DNA of 12,710 bases from JAGLHV01 sp023132075 [NCBI: bacterium] (lineage in GTDB: Bacteria > CBDUZB01 > JAGLHV01): the NCBI GenBank assembly GCA_023132075.1, contig JAGLYT010000016.1, positions 1 through 12,710 of the forward strand, given 5' to 3'. Below the pieces are notes generated by a model. The model saw only the letters and a list, made by a program, of their open reading frames with translations. It was not told where the DNA came from and did not search any database. Position 1 is the first letter of the stretch. The number at the start of each line of letters is the position of its first letter. The translations under genes and the position numbers were made by a program. Shown piece after piece: positions 1 to 7,275 of this stretch.

Positions 1-704
1 TCTACTGAGTGTTGGACAAACTGCCGACCAAAATTTCTGGAACAGAAGAAACAATTGTAAGGACATCCTCGACTGGAAAACAACATAAACTCAAGAGCTT
101 TTTTGCGCTTATTATTTTGTTGAATATAGTGCCAGTGCGCACTATAGGGAGGGAAAGAAGTCCGGTAATCATCAATATCTATCAAATCATACGGTGGAAT
201 TGGAACCTCGGAGTCCATATCTTTTACCCGGAGTCCTGGTTTTACGACGAAATCCTCACCTTTTCTGTAGCCAATTCCGCCAAGATTATCAAGAGAGTGA
301 TGATCTAAAAGGTGTTCCGTTAACTCAGCAACTACTGGCTCGGCATCACCGGTGCATAGCGCATCTACTTCAATAAACTTCAAAAAGGTCTCTGGCATTG
401 TTGAAGCAACACTCCCCCCGGCTATAATCGGGATAGAGTCTCCATATTTCTGACGAAATAATGGAACAAACTCTTTCCAAAAATAGTAGGATGTAGAGAT
501 TCCCCCAATCCCAAGGAGAGAGAAATCTATCTTTGCTATTGCCTGTAAGGCTTCGCAAGGACTATATTTATGAACCTGGGAATCAACTATTTGCACCTTA
601 TGCCCTTTTGCTTTGAGTATCGCAGCTACACACAGAAGACCGGAAGGTACGTAGCTAGGTTTTCGACCCCGGTATCTTGGGTGCAACAATAATATCTTTG
701 CCAT
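1..704 (-). CDS. B12-binding radical SAM protein, N-terminal part (cut by left window edge)
   Basis: An open frame of 234 codons runs from an ATG at 704 to the window edge without a stop. AGGAG lies 5 bases before the start. The first ~150 residues look like a cobalamin-binding (Rossmann-like) domain: start MAKILLLHPRYRG, then LLGIGGIS, IIAGGSVAS near the middle and ALCTGDAEPVV, which is the usual order in BchE/P-methylase-type enzymes. A radical SAM cluster motif CPYNCFFC follows, with cysteines at about residues 214, 218 and 221 that would bind the [4Fe-4S] cluster cleaving S-adenosylmethionine. The rest of the catalytic barrel lies outside the window. Such enzymes do methylations, cyclisations and other carbon-skeleton reactions, and the substrate cannot be told. 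It starts 24 bp after the preceding radical SAM gene, so it is probably the next gene of the same operon. Its base composition (about 45% G+C in sampled lines) is richer than most of the locus. Confidence 0.88.
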   Translation of the reverse strand, partial: MAKILLLHPRYRGRKPSYVPSGLLCVAAILKAKGHKVQIVDSQVHKYSPCEALQAIAKIDFSLLGIGGISTSYYFWKEFVPLFRQKYGDSIPIIAGGSVASTMPETFLKFIEVDALCTGDAEPVVAELTEHLLDHHSLDNLGGIGYRKGEDFVVKPGLRVKDMDSEVPIPPYDLIDIDDYRTSFPPYSAHWHYIQQNNKRKKALEFMLFSSRGCPYNCFFCSRNFGRQFVQHSV

Positions 705-728
705 AACTTCTCCTGGAAAATTTACCTT

Positions 729-1529
729 TCAATAACCTGTTGCTACTCCCCAGAATTTACAGTAACTGCACAGAGGTATTCTATCCCTCTTGCCTTCTAT
801 GTGGTATTTTAACCATTCTTTTCTTTGAGGGCTATTCCAGATATCTACCAAAGGAGTTTTATTTGCATCTCCGATAACTCCCAATCCTAATGGGTCAAAC
901 CTCACACAGATAGAGACTTTCCCATCTCTGCTGATAACCATATGACTGAGTATATCCAGGCAAATTCCTATCTCGGGTATTGTTGGTTTTTTCTTATATT
1001 TAAAACTCCCCATCGGAGAATGCAGAACTCTTGTGGCAATGAGGACATCTAATTTCTTATATCTTTCTAAATCTACATTCCCCAATGCTCTGATGATAGT
1101 GAAAGGTTTTCTGTCTCCTTTTATTTTTAAGAATTCTTTAATTAATTCATACTGTTTGTCCGCTTCCTCATCATTTTCAAATACTGAAATGGTTATTGTA
1201 TTCAAATTGTCTATAATTTCATCAGCTTTTTCCACTATCAGTTTACCATTAGTATCCACGCACTTTATCTGCCTGTTAAACAGTTTAATCGCATCCCCAA
1301 ATCTCGGATAGAGGAGAGACTCACCATTGTTATGAAGCTGAACCACTATTTCTTCCGGTAACTGCTTGGCTATGGACTTTACCAATTCAAAATCCATATC
1401 TCCGTATTTCAGCGCAATCTCGGGATATTCTCTTTCTATTTTTCTCCTCCCACACATCCAGCAATTCTTATTACATCGCGTAGTTAATTCTATATTTACC
1501 GTAGTAAGCCCATTGAAACAGCAATCCAC
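729..1529 (-). CDS. Radical SAM protein with SPASM-like C-terminus
   Basis: The 266-residue protein opens with a strand and then the cluster motif TRCNKNCWMC (C19, C23, C26), the radical SAM CxxxCxxC signature. LHNNGESLLYP at 65-75 corresponds to the GGE-type SAM-binding segment. The C-terminal third holds further cysteines, C190 (GICLD), C208 (SICVRF), C254 and C257 (CSYC), after a typical GDANKTPLVDIWNSPQRKEW stretch. This pattern is that of SPASM/Twitch domains, which bind auxiliary Fe-S clusters. The start is GTG at 1529, with GAGGG about 4 bases upstream. Small SPASM proteins of this kind occur in polysaccharide and peptide-modification operons. Here it lies 86 bp after the class IV aminotransferase and 24 bp before a B12-radical SAM gene, so a role in modifying a sugar or lipid-linked glycan is plausible but inferred. 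Confidence 0.86.
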   Translation of the reverse strand: MDCCFNGLTTVNIELTTRCNKNCWMCGRRKIEREYPEIALKYGDMDFELVKSIAKQLPEEIVVQLHNNGESLLYPRFGDAIKLFNRQIKCVDTNGKLIVEKADEIIDNLNTITISVFENDEEADKQYELIKEFLKIKGDRKPFTIIRALGNVDLERYKKLDVLIATRVLHSPMGSFKYKKKPTIPEIGICLDILSHMVISRDGKVSICVRFDPLGLGVIGDANKTPLVDIWNSPQRKEWLKYHIEGKRDRIPLCSYCKFWGVATGY

Positions 1530-1615
1530 TTTTCCCTCTCTATTACAAAAATATCTTTATTTTATTCTGCTCTTAAAAAAACATCTAAAATCTATCATCT
1601 ATTTGTTTTCTCAAC

Positions 1616-2596
1616 TTAAAAAGAATAAGGAGTAGGAGCACCTGCCCTGCTTTTTTGTAGAATTTTATTATACCGTTTAATTTGTTTTGTTATATCAACC
1701 CCAACGTTCTTACTCCACTTATCCAGCAGTATTTTGGTAATTTTTCCCATTCTCTTATCAGCAATACTGATACTATTTAAACTCGTAACAGGCAATATAC
1801 AAAAGGGGGTTCCGGTCATAAATGACTCATCTGCAGTATATACGTCATACGGTTCTATATTTCTCTCTACGCACTCTAAATCCAACTCTTCTGCCAACTC
1901 AAAGATATAAGCCCTGCTTATTCCTCTTAATACATTTCTGCCCTCAGGTGTTATAATTATACCGTCTTTTACTATGAAGAAGTTATCACCTGTCCCTTCT
2001 GCTATAAAACCATCAGGGTCAAGCAACAATGCCCAGTTATTATTTCCTTTATATTGCGAAACCTCTATATTTGCCAACTGGTAATAAATCCTGCTTCTAT
2101 TTTTTATTTTCGGGTCAAGTAGACATGCAGGAATTGTCCTCTGAGAAGGAATAACAGCATTAATGCCTGTATTAAAAAGTTTTCCCATACCTATAACCGT
2201 CCACTTTAGAGGAAAATCAGCAATTGTAACTGTCGGCTCTAATTTCCCGTCAAAAACATGGGCATAAATGCTTAAAGGACCGCGGCTCACATTTATCATT
2301 AATCTGTGTTCATCGTCATCATTAAATAATGGAGCATTTTTTTCAATTACTTCATAACAAAGTTTTTCCATTTTCGCTATAGGTATCTTTAAAGGAATTC
2401 TCAAGATTTTAATTCCTGTATATAACCGTTGAAGATGTTCCCGTAATTTAAACTGTTTTTTATTAAAAGACCTGGTCATTTCAAAAACCATATCACCGAA
2501 CATCAATGCAGAATCATATATAGATATTCCGGCTTCTGTTTCGGGAACAAATTTTCCATTACAATAAACTAATCGTTGTTTTTTTTGAGTTTTCAT
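1616..2596 (-). CDS. PLP-dependent class IV aminotransferase (IlvE / D-amino-acid transaminase-like)
   Basis: A full-length fold-type IV aminotransferase of 326 residues. The N-terminus has VYCNGKFVPETEAGISIYDSALMFGDMVFE, and the PLP lysine is most likely the first K of DPKIKNRSR, matching the family KxxN pattern. AEGTGDNFFIVKDG and then RNVLRGISR give the cofactor glutamate and the phosphate-binding loop. The best start is ATG at 2596, because AGAGGT sits 6-7 bases before it. The in-frame ATG at 2611 has no ribosome site. Family members move amino groups between branched-chain or D-amino acids and 2-oxo acids, or act as aminodeoxychorismate lyases; sequence alone does not separate these. It lies 65 bp after the methyltransferase inside the sugar operon, which suggests it makes an amino acid or amino-acyl decoration rather than serving central metabolism. 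This is inference. Confidence 0.88.
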   Translation of the reverse strand: MKTQKKQRLVYCNGKFVPETEAGISIYDSALMFGDMVFEMTRSFNKKQFKLREHLQRLYTGIKILRIPLKIPIAKMEKLCYEVIEKNAPLFNDDDEHRLMINVSRGPLSIYAHVFDGKLEPTVTIADFPLKWTVIGMGKLFNTGINAVIPSQRTIPACLLDPKIKNRSRIYYQLANIEVSQYKGNNNWALLLDPDGFIAEGTGDNFFIVKDGIIITPEGRNVLRGISRAYIFELAEELDLECVERNIEPYDVYTADESFMTGTPFCILPVTSLNSISIADKRMGKITKILLDKWSKNVGVDITKQIKRYNKILQKSRAGAPTPYSF

Positions 2597-2661
2597 ATCA
2601 TTACCTCTCATTAAGGATTTTTAGTTTTACCTTTAAATTTTATCTAATTTACCCGGTACAC

Positions 2662-3327
2662 TCATTTTTTTAGTCCAAACATATATATCCAGTTATTATT
2701 AGTTTGATTCTGTTTGCTATCTTCCAGATAATTAATTATTAACTCCGTAACATCAGATTTAAAATAACTTAATAAACTCTCCGGTTTTGGAAGAATTTCT
2801 TTACCAACAAAATTGCTGTCTAACGGCGGGAAATTTTGCTGAATTAATAGATATCCATTTTTATCTATTAATTCTATAATGTTTTGGCAAACCCTATCAA
2901 TCTTAGAAAATACATACCAAAACAACCCTCTAACAATAACGAGATGATATTTTCTTCCTTTCCAATTTTGCGCATAAAGATCCCGGGTGATATCCATTAC
3001 TTCAAAGTCTGTATGAGAAAAAAGTTGTTTCGCTCTATTAACGGCCGTAGGAGAAAGATCAACACCCAAAACACTTCCATCTTTTTGACACAATTTGCCT
3101 GCTTCCTTTGTGAAATATCCCAATCCACACCCAACATCCAAAATACTTTTATAAGGAGCTCTTTTTTCTAATATATTTAGGGCAATCTTACAATCTAAAA
3201 GATAGGGGTCTTTATCCTGATGCCATGGAATTTCCTTCGATTTTTGATACATTTGCTCAAATTGCCCAATAAACTTTCCGTCCTTAAATACATAATCATG
3301 ATAATCATCAGAGTTAATGACAGACAT
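2662..3327 (-). CDS. Class I SAM-dependent methyltransferase
   Basis: A 221-residue soluble protein with the classical methyltransferase core. Motif I is SILDVGCGLGYFTKEAG (about residues 62-78), and the acidic SAM-ribose loop is LGVDLSPTAV about 20 residues later. FEVMDITRD follows as the next core strand, and YHLVIVRGLFWYVF is motif IV-like. A C-terminal strand NGYLLIQQNFPP completes the fold. The start is set at ATG 3327, which has AGGTGG 7-8 bases upstream. The in-frame GTG at 3339 falls inside that ribosome site and is less likely. The N-terminal segment, with YQKSKEIPWHQDKDPYLLD, resembles sugar-O-methyltransferases and 3-demethylubiquinone-type enzymes. The gene lies 38 bp after neuB and before the aminotransferase, so O- or N-methylation of the sugar acid or its side chain is a reasonable guess. 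The substrate is not known. Confidence 0.87.
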   Translation of the reverse strand: MSVINSDDYHDYVFKDGKFIGQFEQMYQKSKEIPWHQDKDPYLLDCKIALNILEKRAPYKSILDVGCGLGYFTKEAGKLCQKDGSVLGVDLSPTAVNRAKQLFSHTDFEVMDITRDLYAQNWKGRKYHLVIVRGLFWYVFSKIDRVCQNIIELIDKNGYLLIQQNFPPLDSNFVGKEILPKPESLLSYFKSDVTELIINYLEDSKQNQTNNNWIYMFGLKK

Positions 3328-3365
3328 ATCCGCACCCACCTATATGAAATATTTTACAGTTTCTA

Positions 3366-4220
3366 TTACAATTTTCTGGGATAAAGATAATCAAAATGTG
3401 GTTTTAATTTATCACGCACTACCTTTTCGTCCTTTGTAACTCTTTTTACCCCATCCCCCATTGCCTTTTCTATAATCCTAATATCTCTTACTAATTTTAT
3501 AACCCCCCCTGATTCTAAAGATGCTGCCTGATCAGAACCATACATAGTCCTATCCAGGGTTATGTGTCTCTCAATAGAAGTAACTCCCATAGCTACCGCT
3601 GCAAGCGAAATTTGTAAACCGATTTCATGCCCTGAATACCCTACCTTGCAATTATATCTTTTCCTGAGTGATTGAATAACCTGCAGATTTGCATCTCCAT
3701 CTTTCATGGGATAAGTACTATTGCAATGCATTAATTCAAAAGGACATTTTTTATTTTTGAAAATATCTACCGCTTTATCTATTTCCTCAAGGGAACTCAT
3801 CCCTGTTGAAATAAAAGTATATTTTTTTTCATCTGCTACTAAATTAAGTAATTCCCAATGGGTTAACATCGCTGAAGCAATTTTGTTATATTTCAAATTA
3901 TATTTTTCTAAGAACCGTTGACTATCTATATCCCAGGCTGAAGCAAACCATTCAACATTTTTTTCCTTACAATATCTGTTTATTTCATTATACTCCTCTT
4001 CCCCAAACTCAAGCCCTTCTTTTTGTTCCTTTTGAGTCGTACCCCATGGACTTTCCCGATGAGAATCAAGGTATTCTTTTGTATAAACCTTATCTATCGT
4101 TCTCTTTTGAAACTTAACCGCATCACAACCTGAAAATACAGCTAAGTCAATTAATTTCTTAGCTATTTGCAAGTCTCCGTTGTGATTAATCCCTATCTCC
4201 GAAATAATAAATACTGTCAT
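3366..4220 (-). CDS. neuB: N-acetylneuraminate synthase-like (NeuB) aldolase, short form without SAF domain
   Basis: This enzyme would condense phosphoenolpyruvate with a hexosamine to form a nonulosonic acid. The TIM-barrel signatures occur in order: SEIGINHNGD (7-16), VKFQKR (36-41), FASAWD (92-97), ISTGMSS (137-143), ELMHCNSTYP (162-171), GYSGHEIG (194-201) and ERHITLD (217-223). H198 and H219 are 21 residues apart, as are the two metal-ligand histidines (215 and 236) of the meningococcal enzyme. The protein stops at 284 residues, about 60 short of usual NeuB, so the C-terminal antifreeze-like SAF domain that helps bind the sugar is absent. GSDQAASLE replaces the common GPDHxxSLE. The ATG at 4220 has a strong GGAGG 6 bases upstream. 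The gene lies 54 bp after neuA. A short SAF-less branch of this family is likely, rather than recent truncation, because the C-terminus is tidy. The exact sugar is unknown. Confidence 0.86.
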   Translation of the reverse strand: MTVFIISEIGINHNGDLQIAKKLIDLAVFSGCDAVKFQKRTIDKVYTKEYLDSHRESPWGTTQKEQKEGLEFGEEEYNEINRYCKEKNVEWFASAWDIDSQRFLEKYNLKYNKIASAMLTHWELLNLVADEKKYTFISTGMSSLEEIDKAVDIFKNKKCPFELMHCNSTYPMKDGDANLQVIQSLRKRYNCKVGYSGHEIGLQISLAAVAMGVTSIERHITLDRTMYGSDQAASLESGGVIKLVRDIRIIEKAMGDGVKRVTKDEKVVRDKLKPHFDYLYPRKL

Positions 4221-4274
4221 ATTGTACCTCCATGTTTTCTAACTTTCCCTTAAAAAATTTTTCTTCAAATTCTG

Positions 4275-4997
4275 TTATTTCTTCACTACTTTTTTCGTGC
4301 AAAATATTTTCTGCATAAAATACTCACATATATCTATATCCTCTACTGTATCTATTTCAAAAGATTTTCTATAATCCATTATGTACATTTCGATTTTTCC
4401 TCCGAAACGATTATTAAACTTTTCTAAAATCGCCGGTTTAAAAATATAAATAGAACCGTTTTCCAAATACAAAGGCTGTCTATTTTGTCTGTTGCCCCTA
4501 TTATTATAATTATAGTTTAAACTCATCAATTTCTTATCCTCTTTCTTCCATATACAAAAATCTTCCAGGGCTGCTGCCGAAAAAAGGGAATCTGCTTTTT
4601 TAGATATAAAAAGTCCTATTGCATTATCAATATCCTCGCTTGTTCTCACCGGAGAAGTAGCCTGAAGAAAAACTATTATGTCAATTGTTTTTTTATTAAA
4701 TTTTTTGATATAACTTATTGCATGTAATAAAGCTTGTTCTGATGAAGAAATATCCGTAGCCAGTTTCTTAGGACGCTTTATGATTTCTGCATCTGACTTT
4801 CCGGAAACCTTTAGAATCTTTTCATCATCAGACGACACATAAACTTTTCCTATATATTTACTTGCTTTTGCCTGTTCTATTGACCAGGCAATAAGTGGTT
4901 TTCCACAAAAACTCATAAGATTCTTTCCGGGAATTTCTTTCGAACCTCCCCGGGCAGGAATGATACATATAATATTTAACCCTTGTTTTTTTTTCAT
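4275..4997 (-). CDS. neuA: CMP-N-acylneuraminate cytidylyltransferase (NeuA-like)
   Basis: A 240-residue CMP-sugar synthetase that would use CTP to activate the acid made by NeuB. The nucleotide-binding motif IPARGGSKEIPGKN is at residues 13-26. VYVSSDDEKI (52-61), a RPxxLATD segment, FLQATSPVRTSEDID (110-124), LENGSIYIF (178-186) and FEIDTVEDI (213-221) follow in the family order. Length is normal for this family. The start chosen is ATG 4997, with AAGGAAG about 7 bases upstream. It lies one base after the TAG stop of the SpsF-like gene, so the two are probably translationally coupled. The in-frame ATG at 5024 overlaps that gene and has no spaced ribosome site. The preferred sugar acid (neuraminate, legionaminate, pseudaminate or a related acid) cannot be read from the sequence. 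Confidence 0.9.
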   Translation of the reverse strand: MKKKQGLNIICIIPARGGSKEIPGKNLMSFCGKPLIAWSIEQAKASKYIGKVYVSSDDEKILKVSGKSDAEIIKRPKKLATDISSSEQALLHAISYIKKFNKKTIDIIVFLQATSPVRTSEDIDNAIGLFISKKADSLFSAAALEDFCIWKKEDKKLMSLNYNYNNRGNRQNRQPLYLENGSIYIFKPAILEKFNNRFGGKIEMYIMDYRKSFEIDTVEDIDICEYFMQKIFCTKKVVKK

Positions 4998-4998
4998 A

Positions 4999-5847
4999 CT
5001 AACACTTCCTTTTATAACTGGCATCCCTTAAAGTACTAGATATTCTCTTACTTAAATGAGACTTAACAGTATTCATGGTTTCCTTTAAATGAGGATGACT
5101 ATCCACATAATAAATTGCTTCCCGGCAGCCAAACAAAGGATTATCAGGATAGAATGCATCAAAAACCGTTTTCAATACTCCCATATCTTCGGGATAGTCA
5201 GCAATAAAACGCAATTCAGGCCTCGTTATTTCTATTGGTGCTTTATATAAAGAAATTTTATACTTCTCTAAATGATTATGTACATAAGCAAGAGGGTTTT
5301 CTGCCTTTTTTAATGAATCATCCCTTTTTTCAAAACTGTCTATAAACAAATATCCTTTTGCAATTCGTACGTCTATCCCTAAAGGAAATGTTCTGGTTTG
5401 CCCCACACCATTTGTTGTATAATCCGCTCCTGTTTCCAAATGGAAGCGTATAATACTGTCAATTACTTCAGGATCATGCATAGGGGCATCCCCACAAAAC
5501 CGCAAATAATTGTCTGCAGAATATTTCTCCATTACATCATACATGCGTTTACAAACATCTACCTCATCTCCTCTTTCACAGACGACATTCTCCTGTTTAC
5601 AAAACTTCGAAATACAGTTATCCTGTTCTCTATTCGAAGTGGCAATAACGATGTTATCTACGAGGTGTGCCGCTCGAATTCTGTCAATAATATGACCTAA
5701 AATCGGGCGGTTACATAAGGGCATAAGAGCCTTGCCGGGTAATCGGGACGAACTCATACGCACCTGAACAAGAGCTATAACTCTGTGCATTTTTTTTTGC
5801 GTCAGAGTCTCAACTATAATCGGCAATTTAGCAATTCTTTTTCTCAT
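4999..5847 (-). CDS. spsF: SpsF-like cytidylyltransferase family protein
   Basis: A 282-residue nucleotidyltransferase of the SpsF/CMP-KDO synthetase-like group. ALVQVRMSSSRLPGKAL (25-41) is the hallmark nucleotide-binding loop. IVIATSNREQDN (66-77), YLRFCGDAPMHDPEVID (114-130), YTTNG and PLGIDVRI follow. In many relatives the fourth motif reads GDCPLIDP. The ATG at 5847 overlaps the preceding stop in an ATGA (5844-5847), so coupling is expected. The family usually begins at the equivalent of M20 (ATG 5790), but no ribosome site precedes that codon. The first 19 residues may therefore be an extension or the annotated start may be wrong. The gene sits directly before neuA, giving the operon two CTP-using enzymes. 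SpsF-type proteins often accompany NeuB/SpsE-type synthases, but their precise acceptor is poorly defined. Confidence 0.85.
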   Translation of the reverse strand: MRKRIAKLPIIVETLTQKKMHRVIALVQVRMSSSRLPGKALMPLCNRPILGHIIDRIRAAHLVDNIVIATSNREQDNCISKFCKQENVVCERGDEVDVCKRMYDVMEKYSADNYLRFCGDAPMHDPEVIDSIIRFHLETGADYTTNGVGQTRTFPLGIDVRIAKGYLFIDSFEKRDDSLKKAENPLAYVHNHLEKYKISLYKAPIEITRPELRFIADYPEDMGVLKTVFDAFYPDNPLFGCREAIYYVDSHPHLKETMNTVKSHLSKRISSTLRDASYKRKC

Positions 5848-6656
5848 TCAAGGTCATCCCACTGAAGAAGTTCTAAAGCTTTCAAATCACGAATAACTTT
5901 TTTACCCATGATTTTATGAAAATATTTTGGTTCCACTCCCCCGGCCGGACGCTTAATTTCCAGATATTCTTCTTTCAAAATATCTCCTTTTGAGATATCC
6001 CTGGCAAGATGTATGCTCCTATACATCTTCTTTCTTGCCTTTTCATCCGGTCTTCCTGAAACTTCAGTTAATCCCATTTCAATATCACGAATTCCTCTTA
6101 CCAAATCTTTCAAATCATCAGGTTCGAGAGAAAAAAAATGATCCGGCCCTTCCAGGTTTTTATCAATGGTTATATGTTTTTCGATAATCTTTGCTCCAAG
6201 AGCAATTGCTGCATAATCATCTGAGTCCCATCGATACGGTGTAACGACAAAATCAATATTATGTTTATCATAAAATTCAACATAATTTTTTATTAAAGAT
6301 AAAATTTCAGGACAAACGTTTTCAATAAAAAACCTTAATCTTGGTAACACAATATCAGACACGTCTATCCCACAATGTTTATTTATCCAACCTAAAATTT
6401 TTGTCTGGGTAAGAATCTTTTTCTCTATTTCCAACCAATTACCTTCACATTGAAACGGAGTTTTTAAAGAATCATCATTAATTATACCATATCTTTTTAC
6501 TCCAAATAAAGAACAATTTATAATTTGTTTCCCGTTTTTTATAAAAACCTTATGTCCCCGTTTAACAGCATCTTTAATTAACCGTTCAATGCCATATCCT
6601 TCTTTTAACAATAAAAATGTACATTTCTTTCCTTCTCTATCAACTTTTGGAAACAT
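5844..6656 (-). CDS. Chimeric frame: second part of an unknown glycan-biosynthesis protein fused to NeuB C-terminus (probable pseudogene part)
   Basis: A 270-codon frame with two unlike parts. Residues 1 to ~148 (CTFLLLKEGYGIERLIKDAV through VTPYRWDSDDYA) resemble the second half of a large surface-carbohydrate protein of a type I cannot name. They continue the frame of the gene at 7273-6695 if one base is added in an A7 run at 6706-6712. From ~149 the sequence is unmistakably NeuB/SpsE-like: AAIALGAKIIEKHITIDKN, EGPDHFFSLEPDDL, then a complete SAF domain (SIHLARDISKGDIL, KRPAGGVEPKYF, IMGKKVIRDLKALELL). Only the last third of the barrel is present. One metal histidine (H161) remains; the other and the PEP-binding part are gone, so it cannot be a working synthase alone. 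The ATG at 6656 has no ribosome site. The join is around 6195-6215. It may be a deletion fusion, or less likely a scaffold with a SAF domain. Confidence 0.7.
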   Translation of the reverse strand: MFPKVDREGKKCTFLLLKEGYGIERLIKDAVKRGHKVFIKNGKQIINCSLFGVKRYGIINDDSLKTPFQCEGNWLEIEKKILTQTKILGWINKHCGIDVSDIVLPRLRFFIENVCPEILSLIKNYVEFYDKHNIDFVVTPYRWDSDDYAAIALGAKIIEKHITIDKNLEGPDHFFSLEPDDLKDLVRGIRDIEMGLTEVSGRPDEKARKKMYRSIHLARDISKGDILKEEYLEIKRPAGGVEPKYFHKIMGKKVIRDLKALELLQWDDLE

Positions 6657-6694
6657 ATCTATTTTTTTATGTTTATAATTAAAATACAGTTTTT

Positions 6695-7273
6695 TTATAT
6701 ACTTATTTTTTTAAAATAATTCTTCAAACATTCAATGAATTTTCCTTTAAAACCATGGCTTTCTGTCCTTTTAATTTCGATTATAGAAAATGGTATAGAA
6801 TATTTTTTACAAACTATGGGAACAAGTCGGGGAAACAAACTGTAATTCTGCTTCCAGAACAACAAAGTAAAATCTACTTCCTCTTTCTTAAACTCTTTAC
6901 TCACATAAATTATCGCGGAAGGTTTAACCTGTTCTACCAGACCCGACAACATCTTGCTGCGGCCAATTACAGGATCTATCATGTTTTTCAAGAAAAGGTA
7001 ATATAGGGTTGCCAATTTTAATTTTATTTTTTTTGCCCAGGGAAAAAGTTCAAAGAGAAATTCATCAAACCGATTAAACCAATCAAGTTGTAAAGTAAAA
7101 TAATCACTCATTTCTTTTAACATTTTTACCGGAGAATAATAATCATTTAAAAAATAATATTTGATTCCTCTCTTGTCTAATTCATAACAAACTTTCGGAG
7201 TCAAAGCAATGATTTTACTGTTTTCTTCAAATTTCAAATCCTGGCTGTATGTTTCCAGCAAATAAGTTTTCAT
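6695..7273 (-). CDS. Unknown glycan-biosynthesis protein, N-terminal part (frameshifted)
   Basis: A 192-residue frame starting MKTYLLETYSQDLKFEENSK, with LTPKVCYELDKRGIKYYFLNDYY, then a helical stretch FDEFLFELFPWAKKIKLKL and IIYVSKEFKKEEVDF. I do not recognise the family. The layout (short strands alternating with helices, KPSAIIYVSKE) fits the N-terminal lobe of a GT-B-like glycosyl- or phospho-transferase, which is inference. AAGG lies 7 bases before ATG 7273, and the flippase stop is two bases upstream, so coupling is likely. The frame ends in TAA just after an A7 run (6706-6712). Adding one A there opens the frame through 6656 into the next ORF, giving a protein of about 476 residues. 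The two ORFs are therefore best read as one broken gene, or as one gene needing slippage on the A7 tract, or as a sequencing error. Confidence 0.72.
   Translation of the reverse strand: MKTYLLETYSQDLKFEENSKIIALTPKVCYELDKRGIKYYFLNDYYSPVKMLKEMSDYFTLQLDWFNRFDEFLFELFPWAKKIKLKLATLYYLFLKNMIDPVIGRSKMLSGLVEQVKPSAIIYVSKEFKKEEVDFTLLFWKQNYSLFPRLVPIVCKKYSIPFSIIEIKRTESHGFKGKFIECLKNYFKKISI
6706..6712 (-). other. A7 frameshift site joining two ORFs
   Basis: On the minus strand the end of the 7273-6695 frame reads TAT TTT AAA AAA ATA AGT ATA TAA. With eight A instead of seven, it reads TTT AAA AAA AAT AAG TAT ATA and stays open through two more A-rich stretches into the ATG at 6656 and beyond. No ribosome site precedes 6656. 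A7 is a classical slippery sequence, so low-level slippage could still give full-length product. Simple mutation or a homopolymer error is at least as likely. Confidence 0.65.
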
Positions 7274-7275
7274 AT

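Noticed and set aside
9-308. 99-codon plus-strand frame at the left edge
   Set aside because: Antisense to the B12-radical SAM coding region; no ribosome site and no domain.
370-558. 62-codon minus-strand frame inside the B12-radical SAM gene
   Set aside because: It is out of frame with the 234-codon gene running from 704 to the window edge, which has the family motifs and a ribosome site.
1033-1635. Plus-strand frames opposite the radical SAM gene
   Set aside because: Antisense shadows of a gene with clear cysteine motifs; no start signals.
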